Source: Urechis unicinctus (Eukaryota; Annelida; Polychaeta; Xenopneusta; Urechidae). Taken from it: a stretch of 64,000 nucleotides of DNA. The notes below the pieces were generated by a model. It was not told the origin of the DNA, did no database searches, and worked only from the letters and a program-made list of their open reading frames with translations. The stretch covers positions 66,665,635 to 66,729,634 of the forward strand of contig CM067356.1 in assembly GCA_034190875.2 (NCBI GenBank), in the 5' to 3' direction. This document shows positions 1 through 10,980 of this stretch, piece by piece. Numbering within the stretch: position 1 is the stretch's first letter; every line of letters starts with the position of its first letter. Made by a program: the position numbers and the translations under genes.

Positions 1-45
1 CACATTGTATTGACATTTCAGATGTTTCTTGCTGGTTTGTTGCAG

Positions 46-807
46 GTGTTCGCACTGGAAAATGTAATACAGAGACTAACACATGTATGATCTATGCCTG
101 GTGCCCTGTGGAGAATGATACGTTACCTTTGTGAGTTACCTGTAGTTAGTGAAAGGTTTGTGAAAGGTGTTAGTAGTACCTGTAATTAAGCAAAGGGCCT
201 GGTGGTAGTTCTCTGTTGCTGTGTGATATTTAGGAGTTCATTCTGTCCCAGGTCATGAGGATGACTGAAGCCTTACACGTTAATGTATCTCCCTATCACT
301 AGTTTTTCATCGGTCTTAAAAGATATACCTACAATTTCAATCTTTGTTTATTAATGTGTCAGAATAATATATATCTTGAAAATAACATATATGTTTGTGT
401 ATTTCAGACCAGGTCGCAGTTTGTTTGAAGCTGCCAAGAATTTCACAGTTTTGATAAAAAATAATATTGAGTTTCCTCACTTTAATGTGACAAGGTAAGG
501 CACTCAGTGGTATTAGTGTTGTTTTACATGCTAGGGAGCTGTTTGATGTCTCATGATCTGAGTTGATTTTCTTTTATTTATTTTCAGGAGGAACATCATC
601 GAAACACAGAACCCAGATTATTTGAAAAAGTGCCACTTCGACAGCAATGATGAAACTGATCGTCTCTGCCCAATATTTTATCTTGAAACCATCGTGAAAG
701 AAGCCGGGACAGATTTTGATGCTATAGCTGTGGCGGTTAGTGGCTATGGATGGCATCGCCCTCAACAGTACATAGACACACACCCATGCACACACACACA
801 CACACGC

Positions 808-884
<77 letters not shown>

Positions 885-3800
885 CTTAATTTGTCCCTAT
901 TATTGAGGCGTTTGGTTGTGTTGATGTAGGGTGGTGTACTGTCCATCAATATCAACTGGGATTGTAATTTGGATCACAGTGTAGAGAAATGTCTGCCTCA
1001 ATATTCATTCACACGACTTGACCGGACGGACGCCAAGATTGCAAAAGGCTGGAATTTCAGGTGAGGATCTAGTTCTTATTATTTTATCATGGGCAAAGTG
1101 ATGTGCAATTGTATGTATATTCATCAGGTATGTTTCTAATCATCCTATTTCACCGATATATATATATCAAGTTTGTATTGACTCGAGTATATTCTATTTT
1201 TGAGCTCCCCATTGTCAATAACACATTTACTTTTAGTCATTGAAAGCACAATTTTGTTCATTTCAATCAATAATGTACAGTCCAAAATCCAATAAAAGCA
1301 TCCTACCTTCCACTGTATTACATAATGCACACAACAATACACAGAGCATGTGGTATACGTATTGTTCTATGTGCTGCTAAATCTGCAAATATCACAGTGT
1401 ATTTATCATGGACCGTAATATTAAATACTGGGACCCCATATCCGTCAATTATTGCCTAGTTTTGCCTGATTTGAAAATCAATATCTTGCATCAGCTTTAT
1501 GGTGCCATCTGGTGGTGATAGTTGTTGTTGCTTGAGCCGCATTAATCGCGTGTGGTACAGGTTGCTTCGTCGTGATTTATGGACGGTACATTCACATACT
1601 CATGGCAACAGCTGGCTGATTTCTCAAGTTTATCTCTTTAACCAACGGCTATAATCATTGCAGGCTGTTTTTTTTCAGTCGGACTCAACAATCTATGATT
1701 TCCTGTGAATGTACTGTTTGTTCAGTGAATAATAACTTCGTTGTTCATTTTCCTCTTCATTAACTACCAATCTCTTTGTATCTTACTCTTTTTATTTTAT
1801 AATTAAACCACTATTAGCTTGGTAAGTGATTCTTGATTTCAGGTATGCAAATTACTATGAAGAAAATAATGTAACTAGAAGAGATTTGGTCAAGGCTTAT
1901 GGCTTGCGATTCATCATCAAAGTGACCGGTGAGGCTGGCAAGTTCAGCATTGTTCCTCTTCTGCTCAACTTGGGCAGCGGAATGGGGCTGCTAGCTGTGG
2001 TGAGGACTCTACAATGCTACGTCTACTGCAACACGTTCATCTTTGTAACATACTGTTTATGATAAAGATACATTGATGTCCTCAAAGGCGATGAATAAAA
2101 AAAGTTGATGTTTAATTACCCAGGTTCTTTAAACCCCCCCCCCACTACACAATTCTTACATAATTACCCTTCTCCTAATCCACACACACTTAGGAATTAT
2201 AGTAGAAGTTTGTTTTTGTTCAACAACTTAATTATCCCACCAATGTGTATGATAACAAGGCCTTGTCAATGAATACAAATGCATGTGATGTTTCAGGCTA
2301 CCGTCCTGTGTGATATTGTGGTGCTGTACATCTTAAAAAAAGGTCCCTTCTACCAGGAGAAAAAATACCAGAATGTCGTGGACGACGATGCATTCCAGGT
2401 AATTAGCATTTTAATTTTACTGAATTAAGTACGCGTTTGGCTTGGTGCCGTAAGTAAACCAGTCCAAATTAAATGGTGATGTTGTAAAAAAATACAAAGT
2501 GGCGGCTGTGAAGCATCTGGATTTGACTAATGCTTGTGCGGTAAATGGATGGATATGAGAGGTGTCATCCACTAGATGTGATTGTGCCTTCACTCATGAC
2601 ATGGGGTCACCCATTAGGTCATAGTGGATGACACAATTATTTGCACAAAGCACCATATACTGAAACAATACACAAACAAGTCTATACTTACAGCTGGAGA
2701 GTGAGATGGTCTGTATGTTATCTAAATGTAAATAGCCCCAATTTAAGTTTCCCACTATTGAAAATAAAGTGACACCTGTCAGACCCATAAGTTATATCCT
2801 TCATGGCAACAGTTTACATTTCATAAGTCAAATCTCTCCGGTTGTGATAAGGATCCCACATCAAAATGGTATTTTTTTGGTGATTTTGCCCTATATTTTA
2901 TGTAATTATGCTTGCTTGGGAATATATTTCAATACTGGAACAGTTCATTATATCTGATTATTTATGTTTGTTTAATTATACTTGATATTGTAGGGTATAC
3001 TTGCAAGTCATGATACGCCAAATCACAGCATTACTCAGGAGCAGGTAAACCAATCAGTATGTCAAGTGCCTACTATGATACATCTGTGTTGGCATTTCTG
3101 TGTTAAGACATTTGCACTTTGGACCTGAAGTTGTTATGCGCTATTAGAAAACATACTCAAGTTTAAGTTTTTTGGGAATGACTTAGTGTGAAATTTTATT
3201 TATAGAAATACACTGCTTTTGAAGTTTTTGCTTATATAGATGCATTCACATTTTAGTTGCTTATTAATTTAGTGAGGATGTGGAGTGGTTTGTTATTTAA
3301 CTTGATCAATATGTTGCTCCCCTCCAAGAACGTCAATATTATAACTTAAGCCTATATGACCTTCTAAATGACCGTTACTTTCATGATCTTAACCTGTAAA
3401 TGACTCGATGACTCGACCTTTGCCTAGATAACTGTTGACCAGCTAATTATCACCAACATTTCAAGTTCCTATTTTCTCAATGTTGACCTTACTACCAGGG
3501 TATTGAAGTCATCTGTATTGTCTCACTTGGATATCAGCTCACAGGTTGTAAAACACTTCATAACTATCTCCTACGTAAACAATTAGACCTCTGTTTTCGA
3601 TTTCGTCAAAACATGATATATCATATTACAGTTACATTAACCCAAGTTGCTGTTATCCTCATGTCAGCGGACTTCATAGGCTGTTATAACCCTATATATT
3701 GTCACCATGTCTTTCTCATTGTTATCATGATAAAACCTGAAGTGACTTAATGGGATTTGAATTTCACTTAATGGTGTTGATAAAATAATTAAGAAATGCA

Positions 3801-4597
3801 CACATATTGCTGCTATGTTCTACACTAAAAGCCACTTACATCAGTGGCTGCAAGCATGCATGTGCTTTGTTAAGCAGCTCTACTGGTGAATCTCAAGCTG
3901 CTCATTCTAGTGAAAGCATGGATAAATGTGTTTTAAATCTGATGTTACCTTGATGTTTTGGCCTTGAGGTCCAGGGTTAATATGGATATGTCTCAATTGA
4001 CTGAATGCTTTAGCGGTCGGTGTTTAAATTCTCCTCTTAAAAATCTCAAATTAAGTTATATCACCGCAGAGGGATTTGCAAAGAATAACCACAAGATTTG
4101 TTATAAAGCTAGGCGTTCCTAGTTCATATGCATGCCTTATAACATCAGACCATATCATGAAATTACTGTTGCATAAAATTAATGGTAAATAATTGTAAAT
4201 CAAACTTCCTATGTGATAGGTCAGCCCGGGCTCTCCCATCTCAACCCCTCAACAATCCTACGATGCTACCAATGCTACTGACCCTGTCAATGTGAGCCTT
4301 TTGATTATTTTTGAACATTTCACCAGTTGTACTTTTGTCACATGTATCTATTCCAAAATTATGAGTATGATGAAGACCATGATAAGGATGATGATGATGA
4401 TGATTTCACTCTGCTTCAGATATGTAAATACATTCTTACCCAGCTCATTTCTCAATTACTACCGACATTTGTTGTTTTTTAATGGTTTTGTCATACTTCT
4501 CTTGATATTTTTCCATTTTTCTAATACATGTTTTCAGACATTAAACCGTCGAGGTGGAGCGAGGAGCAATAATTATGAGCGCCTGGAGGAGGACTAA
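46..4597 (+). CDS. P2RX: P2X purinoceptor, 3' nine exons (5' part outside window)
   Basis: ATP-gated trimeric cation channel of the plasma membrane. Exons read from GT-AG sites: 46-130, 408-494, 588-735, 930-1060, 1843-1999, 2297-2398, 2994-3044, 4220-4291 and 4538-4597 (stop TAA 4595-4597); phases agree across all junctions. The translation carries P2X ectodomain landmarks: a GxxTGxC start, the WCPVE segment, the NFTVLIKNNIEFP block, the CHF...LCPIF cysteine pairs, an NWDCNLD block and the AGKFSIVPLLLNLGSG entry to TM2. TM2 is followed by the cytoplasmic YxxxK motif (YQEKK), then a short hydrophilic tail of about 50 residues. TM1 and the N terminus lie left of the window. No frameshift or stop was seen, so this copy looks functional. 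Family identity is very sure; subtype cannot be assigned. Confidence 0.95.
813..877. repeat. (AT)n microsatellite in a P2X intron, preceded by (CA)n
   Basis: A pure TA dinucleotide tract preceded by a short CA/CG run at about 778-808. It lies in the intron between P2X exons 588-735 and 930-1060. It makes spurious Tyr-Ile ORFs on both strands. Confidence 0.95.
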
Positions 4598-5450
4598 CTA
4601 ATATCCGGAGTATGTCTGCAACCATGAAGATGACAGAATGGGGTTAGCTTGGAATTTAATGGCTGCTCTTCTTTCCTTTTGGTTGACATCCAAGCAATAA
4701 TAATTACTAATCATAGATCTAACAGTAGCATCAGTTTTGTTTCAAGTGAGATGTTTTTGCAATTGTATATCAAATAGCATTGTTAGTTAATAGGTTGATC
4801 ACAACTTGAATCGGTATATTTTTCTATTTATGCTATTGTTGAAAGCCCTTGAAATTTTAACTGGAGCTGATTTTCATATTGGATGCAGCATATCAGGTGT
4901 GTTCCTGGGAAGTGTTCTTTTATGGAAATTGTTCAAAACTCGCTCTCATTATCTTTCTACTGTAACTCCAGACATTCCATGTGTATCCATGCTGGTTATA
5001 AAATCATATTTTCTAGCTTAAAAATGCCTGTTTGGAGCAAAACTTATTGTCAGCTATCTGTGCAGATTTTCACTTATTGTTGTAATGCAAATGCTTCATT
5101 ATCTTTGCCAAAACCTTATATTTATGTTTACAATGTCATATGATAATTTTGTATTATTAGTTATATTTGAGAAAATCACAAAATCATACATTTTGATTTC
5201 TGTTTCAATGTTTATGTAATAAGTGTTAAATAACACCACAGTGAGCTGCTAAAGTGAAGCTACCTATTAATAACTTCGGGAAATTAATAACATTGATTAT
5301 TTTATGAGAGAATTGTTGCTGGCTGTCTTATTGTAATTAGTGCCATGGGGACATTTATGTGTTGATACTTAGCAGATTTATTTAATGATTGTTATACAAG
5401 ATGAATGATTTTGAGGGAAAGCCCTGCAATAAAACTATTTTGTACTTAAA
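4598..5450 (+). other. P2X 3' UTR with poly(A) signal
   Basis: AT-rich sequence after the P2X stop, without a convincing ORF. A canonical AATAAA sits at 5428-5433, about 20 bases before a TTGGTTTTTTC stretch, and is the most likely cleavage signal. The short ORFs in 4806-5143 have no recognisable domain and look like chance. Confidence 0.6.
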
Positions 5451-5768
5451 CTTGGTTTTTTCACCCCCTTGAGGATTGATAAACAGTGGATCAGTTTATA
5501 GAGGCAGGTCAGCCCTTAACCTGCGGTTTAACGTGAAATCAAGTAATTCCTAACTACATAACACAATGAGAAACCCATACACACAAAATGACAACATCTC
5601 TGTGCTCGCATTGTAGTCAAAGAGCTGTTTGCTCTCACCTTGATAACTATGTTCCCACAATGGGTCATTTATTGACCTGACATCAAGAGCCATCAGTAAG
5701 AAGAGTTTCTCCGTAAACACCAAGGATTTTTTGGGTACACATGATGGGCTGTTAAATACTCGAGTGTG

Positions 5769-5797
5769 CGGAGGAGGAGGGGGGGGGGGGGGGGGGT
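5769..5797. repeat. G-rich homopolymer/GGA tract
   Basis: A (GGA)n run that collapses into about 17 uninterrupted G. It creates an apparent poly-Pro stretch in a minus-strand ORF (5550-5924) that I do not accept as a gene. Confidence 0.9.
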
Positions 5798-5984
5798 GGA
5801 GCTGGCGCTCAAATTCTGGTAGAGATTGTTGTAGTTTGTCAATTGTAATTTCCGAGACGTCTATCTTTGTAATGAATATTGGCATCTTGGCTGAGAGACA
5901 CCCGACTCTTTTTCGCAGCGGCAATGGTGTTTAGCTCTATCAGTCTATGCCGCTTGTGGTTTTCGGCGATTGTTTCCCGTCTAC

Positions 5985-6260
5985 GCTGCGCCTATCGTGT
6001 GGACAATGCCGGTGTGGATGCGGCTATAGTCCTTTCCCATGCTCGCCAGTGGCAACCTCTTTTGCGTTAACGTCTTTTCCTCTCTTGGAATGTTGCTTGT
6101 ACTGCCATATTTTCCTAGTTGGTAGCTCGATCAAAGAACTTAGATACAGCTAGTACAGATTGAAGTTCTTTGGCTCGATATACTACGGATCTATTATTTT
6201 CCACTATTCCTGCCCTTGGCTTGTTCATTGTTGGCTTTCTTGGCTTCTTCTGCTACCAGG
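5985..6260 (+). repeat. Dispersed repeat, left end of the 6-21 kb viral-type block
   Basis: The stretch from the GCTCGCCAGTGG motif (about 6040) to about 6255 is closely matched, in the same orientation, at 45,140-45,305. Shared landmarks include CCTCTTTTGC, TCTCTTGGAATGTTGCTTGT, TAGTTGGTAGCT and TACGGATCTATTATTTTCCA. The copy here carries an extra 42-bp insertion at 6132-6173. It ends in the 3' end of the coiled-coil remnant on the minus strand. I infer that it is a terminal or near-terminal part of the Maverick-like element. Confidence 0.7.
6132..6173. mobile_element. 42-bp palindromic mini-insertion with 6-bp direct repeat
   Basis: CAAAGAACTT (6132-6141) and its exact inverse AAGTTCTTTG (6163-6172) bracket 21 bases. 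CTCGAT flanks the unit on both sides (6126-6131 and 6174-6179), like a target-site duplication. The otherwise similar repeat at 45.2 kb has no insert, which gives an empty site for comparison. Confidence 0.65.
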
Positions 6261-6399
6261 CCGGGTGATTGGGCGTCTGGTAGCTTTGTATTTTCGGTTT
6301 GTAGCTTTTTGTTCTCTTCTTCCTTCTCCCAAAGCAGGTCTGCCTTGTAGTCTTTGGCCTCTGCTAGGTCTTCTCGCAGCTCGTTGTTCTCTGCCTATT
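6195..6399 (-). pseudogene. Coiled-coil ORF remnant (C-terminal end)
   Basis: Reading the minus strand, about 66 codons are open after two upstream stops and end in TAA near 6195. The peptide is very rich in E, K, N and Q with heptad-like Leu spacing (NELREDLAEAKDYKADLLW, then a KLQTENTKL segment). This suggests an alpha-helical coiled coil. The last residues, ending in a GK-stop, are also recognisable at 45,270-45,300, so this is a repeated gene end rather than chance. Function is unknown. By position it belongs to the left edge of the Maverick-like block. No start codon survives upstream. Confidence 0.45.
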
Positions 6400-6419
6400 A
6401 AACCGACGATATGCGTTTG

Positions 6420-7700
6420 ATTGTCATAGAACGTGTGTCAAATGTTGTCATGGACAGCGTCAACCGATTTATAAGTTTTTGTGGATGTCGCTGGCGTCAC
6501 TTCCGGTTACGAAAGAATCAAAGTTAAAACGGGAATGAAATCTGAAGTTAATGCGTCGTTTATCCGTCGTTAATGGTTGTATCACACAAATATTAACGCT
6601 CGACGATAGCTCATTTAATTCTAAACTTACCACTGAATATAATATTATGTAAATTATCTAGCCATAGTTTTCTAACAAAGTAAGCTTGAGGTACAGCGGG
6701 TGTCATTTCTTATTTGTTTTCACTGGTTTGTTAACAGCAGCCTACACATAGTGCTGTACAAACGTCGCCGCTGATATGGTTTCAAGCCAACTTTTGTATG
6801 ATTGTGAAAGAAGTACATAAGGTGCATACAGATGATACAACATTTTCCCATCATAACTTGGAGCTCTTCAGTGTTATTATATTAAGTATTACTCAACTAT
6901 ACTGCGTTTAGCATTATCTCCTCACTGATGATGATATGAGAATTATTATGGTAATAATGATGGCTAAGATGATTGTGGTTAGGATCATGATTAGGATCGT
7001 GATAATGAAAATGATGTAAGGATAATGATAACAATGTACATGATGTAGAGGGTGTTTTTGAACATAATCGTGATGATGACAACGATGATGATGATGAAGA
7101 TTGAAGATTCCATGTTTATTTCATGATATTTTTACCATCAGATCGAGTATCCATGGGTTTGCAGACTGTTGTTGCACAGCATAAATAAATTGGCCTTGAT
7201 ATATTTATAGAAAAACAATGTAATCAAATTATTGATTTGCTAAATTTATTCTAATCATTTTAGCTATATACTTAGATAGGTGATACAAGTAATACATATG
7301 CTCCAAGAAACTATCTATAAGTTATCAATTTCCATTGACATATCACATAAAGAACAAAGTATCAACAAATATATTAGACGGAATACTATGGTCATGACTC
7401 TATTGAACTCTGACGTTTAACGTTGGTTAGCTTCTAAAAAAATGTTTGAGTTTGTTTGTCTAGTGACACAGATCGCAATTTTCAATATATTTTCGACATT
7501 TATTTTTTAAAATGGAAGGTGGAATTGATGCGCAAGACCCAGAGTTTTTTTTACCTTGACCTCAAACTAAGGTCAAGGACATCGAAACAAATTTTGAATC
7601 ATCAATATCATCCTGGAAAATGATTCGATCGTAAAAACAATAACAGATTAAGGACCGTGATGTTCCTGTTCCACGTACAGGCAACTATTAAACCTCCCGT
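6420..7700. other. No gene seen; AT-rich with GATGAT-type simple repeats
   Basis: I see no ORF with family resemblance. An imperfect GAT/ATG-rich simple repeat runs at about 6925-7100. The rest is AT-rich and unstructured. Confidence 0.5.
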
Positions 7701-7715
7701 TTGCGCCATAGTCGC

Positions 7716-8525
7716 CGTCTTCAAGGCCCTCAATTAGCTCTTATGAACCAAGTGGAGCTTGCGCTCCCTCTCAAGAAGGAAGTACCCGATCGACTCTTGG
7801 TCTGTTGGGCTACCCTCAATAAACGCCCACCCCCAAGCCACCGTCTCCTTATACTTCTTCCAATCCTTGTGATACGCCTGGTTGTACGCCTCAGCCCTCC
7901 CCAGGTCCTCAAAGGAGCACAGCCTGAAAACGCAGTCAACAAACAGTCAAACCCGATGGTCGCCACCGGACTGTGGTGCAGCCCCAACAGAACCTGAGGT
8001 TTATACATGTTCGGAATCACCCTCCCAGGACTCCGAGTGTAGGGGCACTTTATCTCGAGCAGCACAACCTCCTCAGGATGCCCCGACAGACAGCATCCAC
8101 TCCACCCCCGGTCACCCCCTGTGCCCGCTGCATCGGGAGCACACAAAAGCCATCTGGAGAGTAGGCCGTTGCGCCGCCTTGAATATAGATATTGTTTCCA
8201 CAGACCTTGGTGTCGTACACCTTCTCCAATACCGCAATTGCAACCTCCTCAAAAGTCGTACCCCAGAGGCAAGGCGCGCTAAAGCGAACACCCTCGTTGC
8301 TAATTTTTTTCAGTCAGCATCTTGCTGTAACTGCTGAAGTAGTTTTGCCCTATGATAGCGGAGTAGTCACTTCCTCCAACGCAGCCTTTCCTCGTGGTCT
8401 CCCACTGGTCCGTATTTTGCTTGACTCCGGTATGATCGTTGCAAAAAGATTTTATCACCGCCTCCATTATACCCAACAACGCCCTATCTTTAAATGGACT
8501 ATCGGGGTCATACCTTAGCAGGTCT
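7716..8525 (-). pseudogene. YqaJ-like viral recombinase/exonuclease relic, copy 1
   Basis: YqaJ proteins are PD-(D/E)XK (lambda-exonuclease-like) nucleases found in phage and in eukaryotic large DNA elements. In minus-strand order the sequence shows an N-terminal stretch with GGSDYSAIIGQN (about 8360), a TTFEEVAIAVLEKV segment (about 8250), an SPDGF acidic motif (8146-8162) and the catalytic LEIKCPYT motif (about 8036-8062). A C-terminal part beginning FRLCSFEDL runs to a stop at about 7716. These pieces lie in different frames: breaks fall near 8290-8310, about 8140 and about 7930, so no full-length product can be made. It follows in line with the small ORF remnant upstream, as in a viral gene block. 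Family assignment is good; nuclease activity is lost. Confidence 0.7.
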
Positions 8526-8890
8526 AGGGGGCGATTTTGCCGCTTTCAAACATTTTACTTCAATGTCACTCTTCATTTGATTATATTTCATGATTTCGGC
8601 CGAAACGAGCTTAAACTCATCATCTGAGATATACCCGTCTTCAAGCGCCGCCGAAATAATGTCCGTAATAGTATTTAACTTGCTCTGTGATAGAACGCGG
8701 ATCTGATCATGCTTCTTTACCTTTATGGCCAGCCGCCGACTGATGACCTTTCATGCAATCGCACGCAGCCCACACGCGGCCCCCACAGCCCCCAACGCCG
8801 CTGCAATGGGAGACCGCGTTGCGGTTTTCTCCGAGAGGTGGCGGCACAGAGCAATGCGGTCCCAAGCTCGACCGGAAGTTATCAGGTTAT
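8520..8890 (-). pseudogene. Small viral-element ORF remnant (Ala/Gly hydrophobic segment plus charged helix)
   Basis: On the minus strand an Ala/Gly-rich hydrophobic segment (about 8770-8830) is interrupted by a stop near 8755. It is followed by an open stretch with KKHDQIRVLSQSKLN and then an EDGYISDDEFKLVSAEIMKY helix-like region, ending about 8515. I believe proteins of this style accompany Maverick-like elements in invertebrate genomes, but I know no function. It lies immediately upstream of YqaJ copy 1 on the same strand, consistent with neighbouring genes of one element. At least one nonsense codon is present. Confidence 0.45.
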
Positions 8891-9134
8891 GTGATTACTT
8901 CGCGGTGTACGCGTAAATACAAGAGATTCATTTCCATTTTGCTTCACTTCGACGAATAAAATTTCTCGCAATACGTCACGCGGTCATGAGATATTTGATG
9001 GTGACGAAATTTAGGGTAAAGCTGTCACTGTCAATGCGCTGTGCATAGCGGACGAGCATCTACGAAACGTTGTGAAACGAGCCGACCGGCGACGGACAAC
9101 TGGCCAAGTCGAGATCAAAGGTCCCAGGTATACC

Positions 9135-9566
9135 GTTTTCTAGGCCACTTTTTCTACGTACAAGAACCTTAACACAATGAAGGTGGTGCAGGGTGCTACA
9201 CCAGGAGGCCTAGTGTCCTATGTGTCTCCCTCTTATGGCGGCGCAACCATGCAGTGACAGGCAGGTGATGGAAAGGAGAAAACTACCAGAAATGTGTGAC
9301 CAGGGTGACTCGGTAATGGCTTTGTCATGCAGGACTTATTTGCTCCCTATGATGTCACCGTAAATATACCAACCTTTTTCAGTAAGAAGAATCAGTTGAT
9401 AGGGAAAGTGGTGCAGAGAGACCGGAAGATCTCCAACAAGAGGGTGCACATTGAGTGTATAATAGGATTGGGGAAAATCTTCAAAATCTTGTTGGAACCT
9501 GTGACCCACTGTGAGGTCCAAATTTCCTCTGACATAATCTTTGTTTGTTATATGTAACTTTCGGCA
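9135..9566 (+). pseudogene. DDE_Tnp_4 (PIF/Harbinger-like) transposase fragment
   Basis: Plus-strand segments resemble the DDE_Tnp_4 nuclease core: YKNLNTMKVVQGATPGG, then a SPSYGG segment, SDRQVMERRKLPEM, and GFVMQDLFAPYDVTVNIPTF with KRVHIECIIG, where the third acidic residue of the usual HIE motif is kept. Two frame changes (about 9250 and about 9325) and the missing upstream half mean it is dead. It interrupts the Maverick-like block between the two YqaJ relics, probably as an insertion or a capture. Length is about 140 codons against some 300-400 for whole family members. Confidence 0.7.
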
Positions 9567-9569
9567 GTG

Positions 9570-9945
9570 CATCGTCCCCACAACTGCCTAAGGTGAAGTT
9601 TAGTTTTTGTGAAGTGTGACTGTGTATGTCTATCCCACTCAGGGTGTGATACTATATGAATCTCAATGAAAGGTGATATGTAGTAGTCTTTTTATACCCT
9701 ATGCCTTATAATGTAATCTATAATAACCCTACACGTGAATACTGATGAAGAAAAAAATGTTTTTCACCCTATTTATGCTTGTCCCTTTCATTGAATGAGT
9801 GACTGTGGAACCCCCAATGTGTTAATTGTTTATAATTCAATTAAAACACTTTGTACTTTTAAAGTTTCATGAGTTTATTATACATTCCACCACATGCAAT
9901 ATGCAGGTAAATGATTCCTTAACGAAAAAAGAAATCAGTGCACAA
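9570..9945. other. Intergenic; no feature recognised
   Basis: AT-rich spacer between the transposase fragment and YqaJ copy 2. No ORF or repeat of note was seen. Confidence 0.4.
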
Positions 9946-9951
9946 GACTAC

Positions 9952-10290
9952 TCAGTAAGAGAAATTGTGAAAGAACATTGAATCAAGTATAGCATCTTTG
10001 AAATAGTCCCTGAAAAACACCTCTAACTTTGAAATCATAGTAGTAATAAAGTCATCGTCACGGGTAACTGGGACAATCTCCATACTCTGAGACGTAAACA
10101 CCACAAGATGACAAAGTTGACTGTTCGTGCAAAACAACTGGCCCTGAATTTGGTAATAGTAGCCATGTTGGCTTGAAGGATGAGCTGGTTGTTCTCATTG
10201 ACCAGGTATGGCACTGAGACAGGAGTGACATGTTTGTCCCTGGTACTGTAGGGACACTTGACCTCAACAATCATGTTATCAGACACAACC
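9952..10290 (-). pseudogene. YqaJ-like nuclease C-terminal domain, copy 2
   Basis: The minus strand shows a CSPDRVVSDN segment followed by the catalytic IVEVKCPYST motif (about 10,245-10,275), then NENNQLILQAN. A second frame carries YYYQIQGQLFCTNSQLCHLV, a typical beta-strand/helix segment of the YqaJ fold, and continues to a stop at about 9952. The two parts are separated by one frame change near 10,155-10,165. This copy differs clearly from copy 1 (different linker and C terminus), so it is another subfamily and not a simple duplicate. The role would be 5'-3' exonuclease/recombination during replication of the element. It could still be functional if the frame change is an assembly error. 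Confidence 0.72.
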
Positions 10291-10980
10291 CTATCTGGTG
10301 AGCATGTGAGGTAGGGGTGTGTTTGGGACTACAAGCGGCAATGGGACCGGTCTGGGTTCGCAGGCAATGTTGCAGTGGCTCCACAGCGGGCATTTCTTGC
10401 TATCGACGCAGTGGTCTGTTGTCCCACATTTGCAAGTACTATCTGGATCCTCGAAGATCTTTGGAGGTGGGCCTATTTGGAGACAATTGCCATCGCATTT
10501 GCTGTGTGGTTTACCTGCTTTTCGGGGCCTCGAAGAAACAATACAAAGCTTGCCGTCGCTGGGGCCCCATTGGTACAGGTAGACAAAGTCGAGAATATGG
10601 CCTGCCTGGACTGGTTCTTGGAAGCTTGCAAGATATATTTCTAGAAAATCCTTTGGTATCTGGTATTGTTCGTAGATGCCAAACCCAAGGGAATCTAGAA
10701 TCTCTAGCTCTCTTTTGGATAGAAACAAGTAGGGGAACCTCTTTTCTAGCAGGCCCCAGTTCTCCGCTCATTGTTTGAAAGATGGCAGTGCTGGGCAGCC
10801 TAGGATAGTATTTGGAGGTGGAACATTTTCTGGGGCTATTCCACGGATTTTTGTGTACCTTGCTTGCGAAAAACCTACGCAAAGATCACCTGCACTATTG
10901 TCAATAGCATTTTGCAGGGACACAGCGTCGCCGCTTTGAACATTTGACAGAGTGTGATACATAGCACTATGAATAAACAA
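10291..10980 (-). pseudogene. Unrecognised ORFs upstream of YqaJ copy 2 (Cys-rich segment)
   Basis: Two minus-strand open stretches in different frames (10,768-10,980 and 10,291-10,735) read directly into the YqaJ copy 2 region. The second contains LGFGIYEQYQIPKDFLEIYL and a Cys/His-rich patch (CKCGTTDHCVDSKKCPLWSHC) that could bind zinc. I do not recognise the family. By position they could be the N-terminal part of the same nuclease gene. The left part overlaps the start of the plus-strand ORF at 10,969 by a few bases. Confidence 0.35.

Noticed and set aside
5550..5924. Minus ORF with poly-Pro
   Set aside because: Poly-Pro comes from a G homopolymer; the remainder has no family signature.
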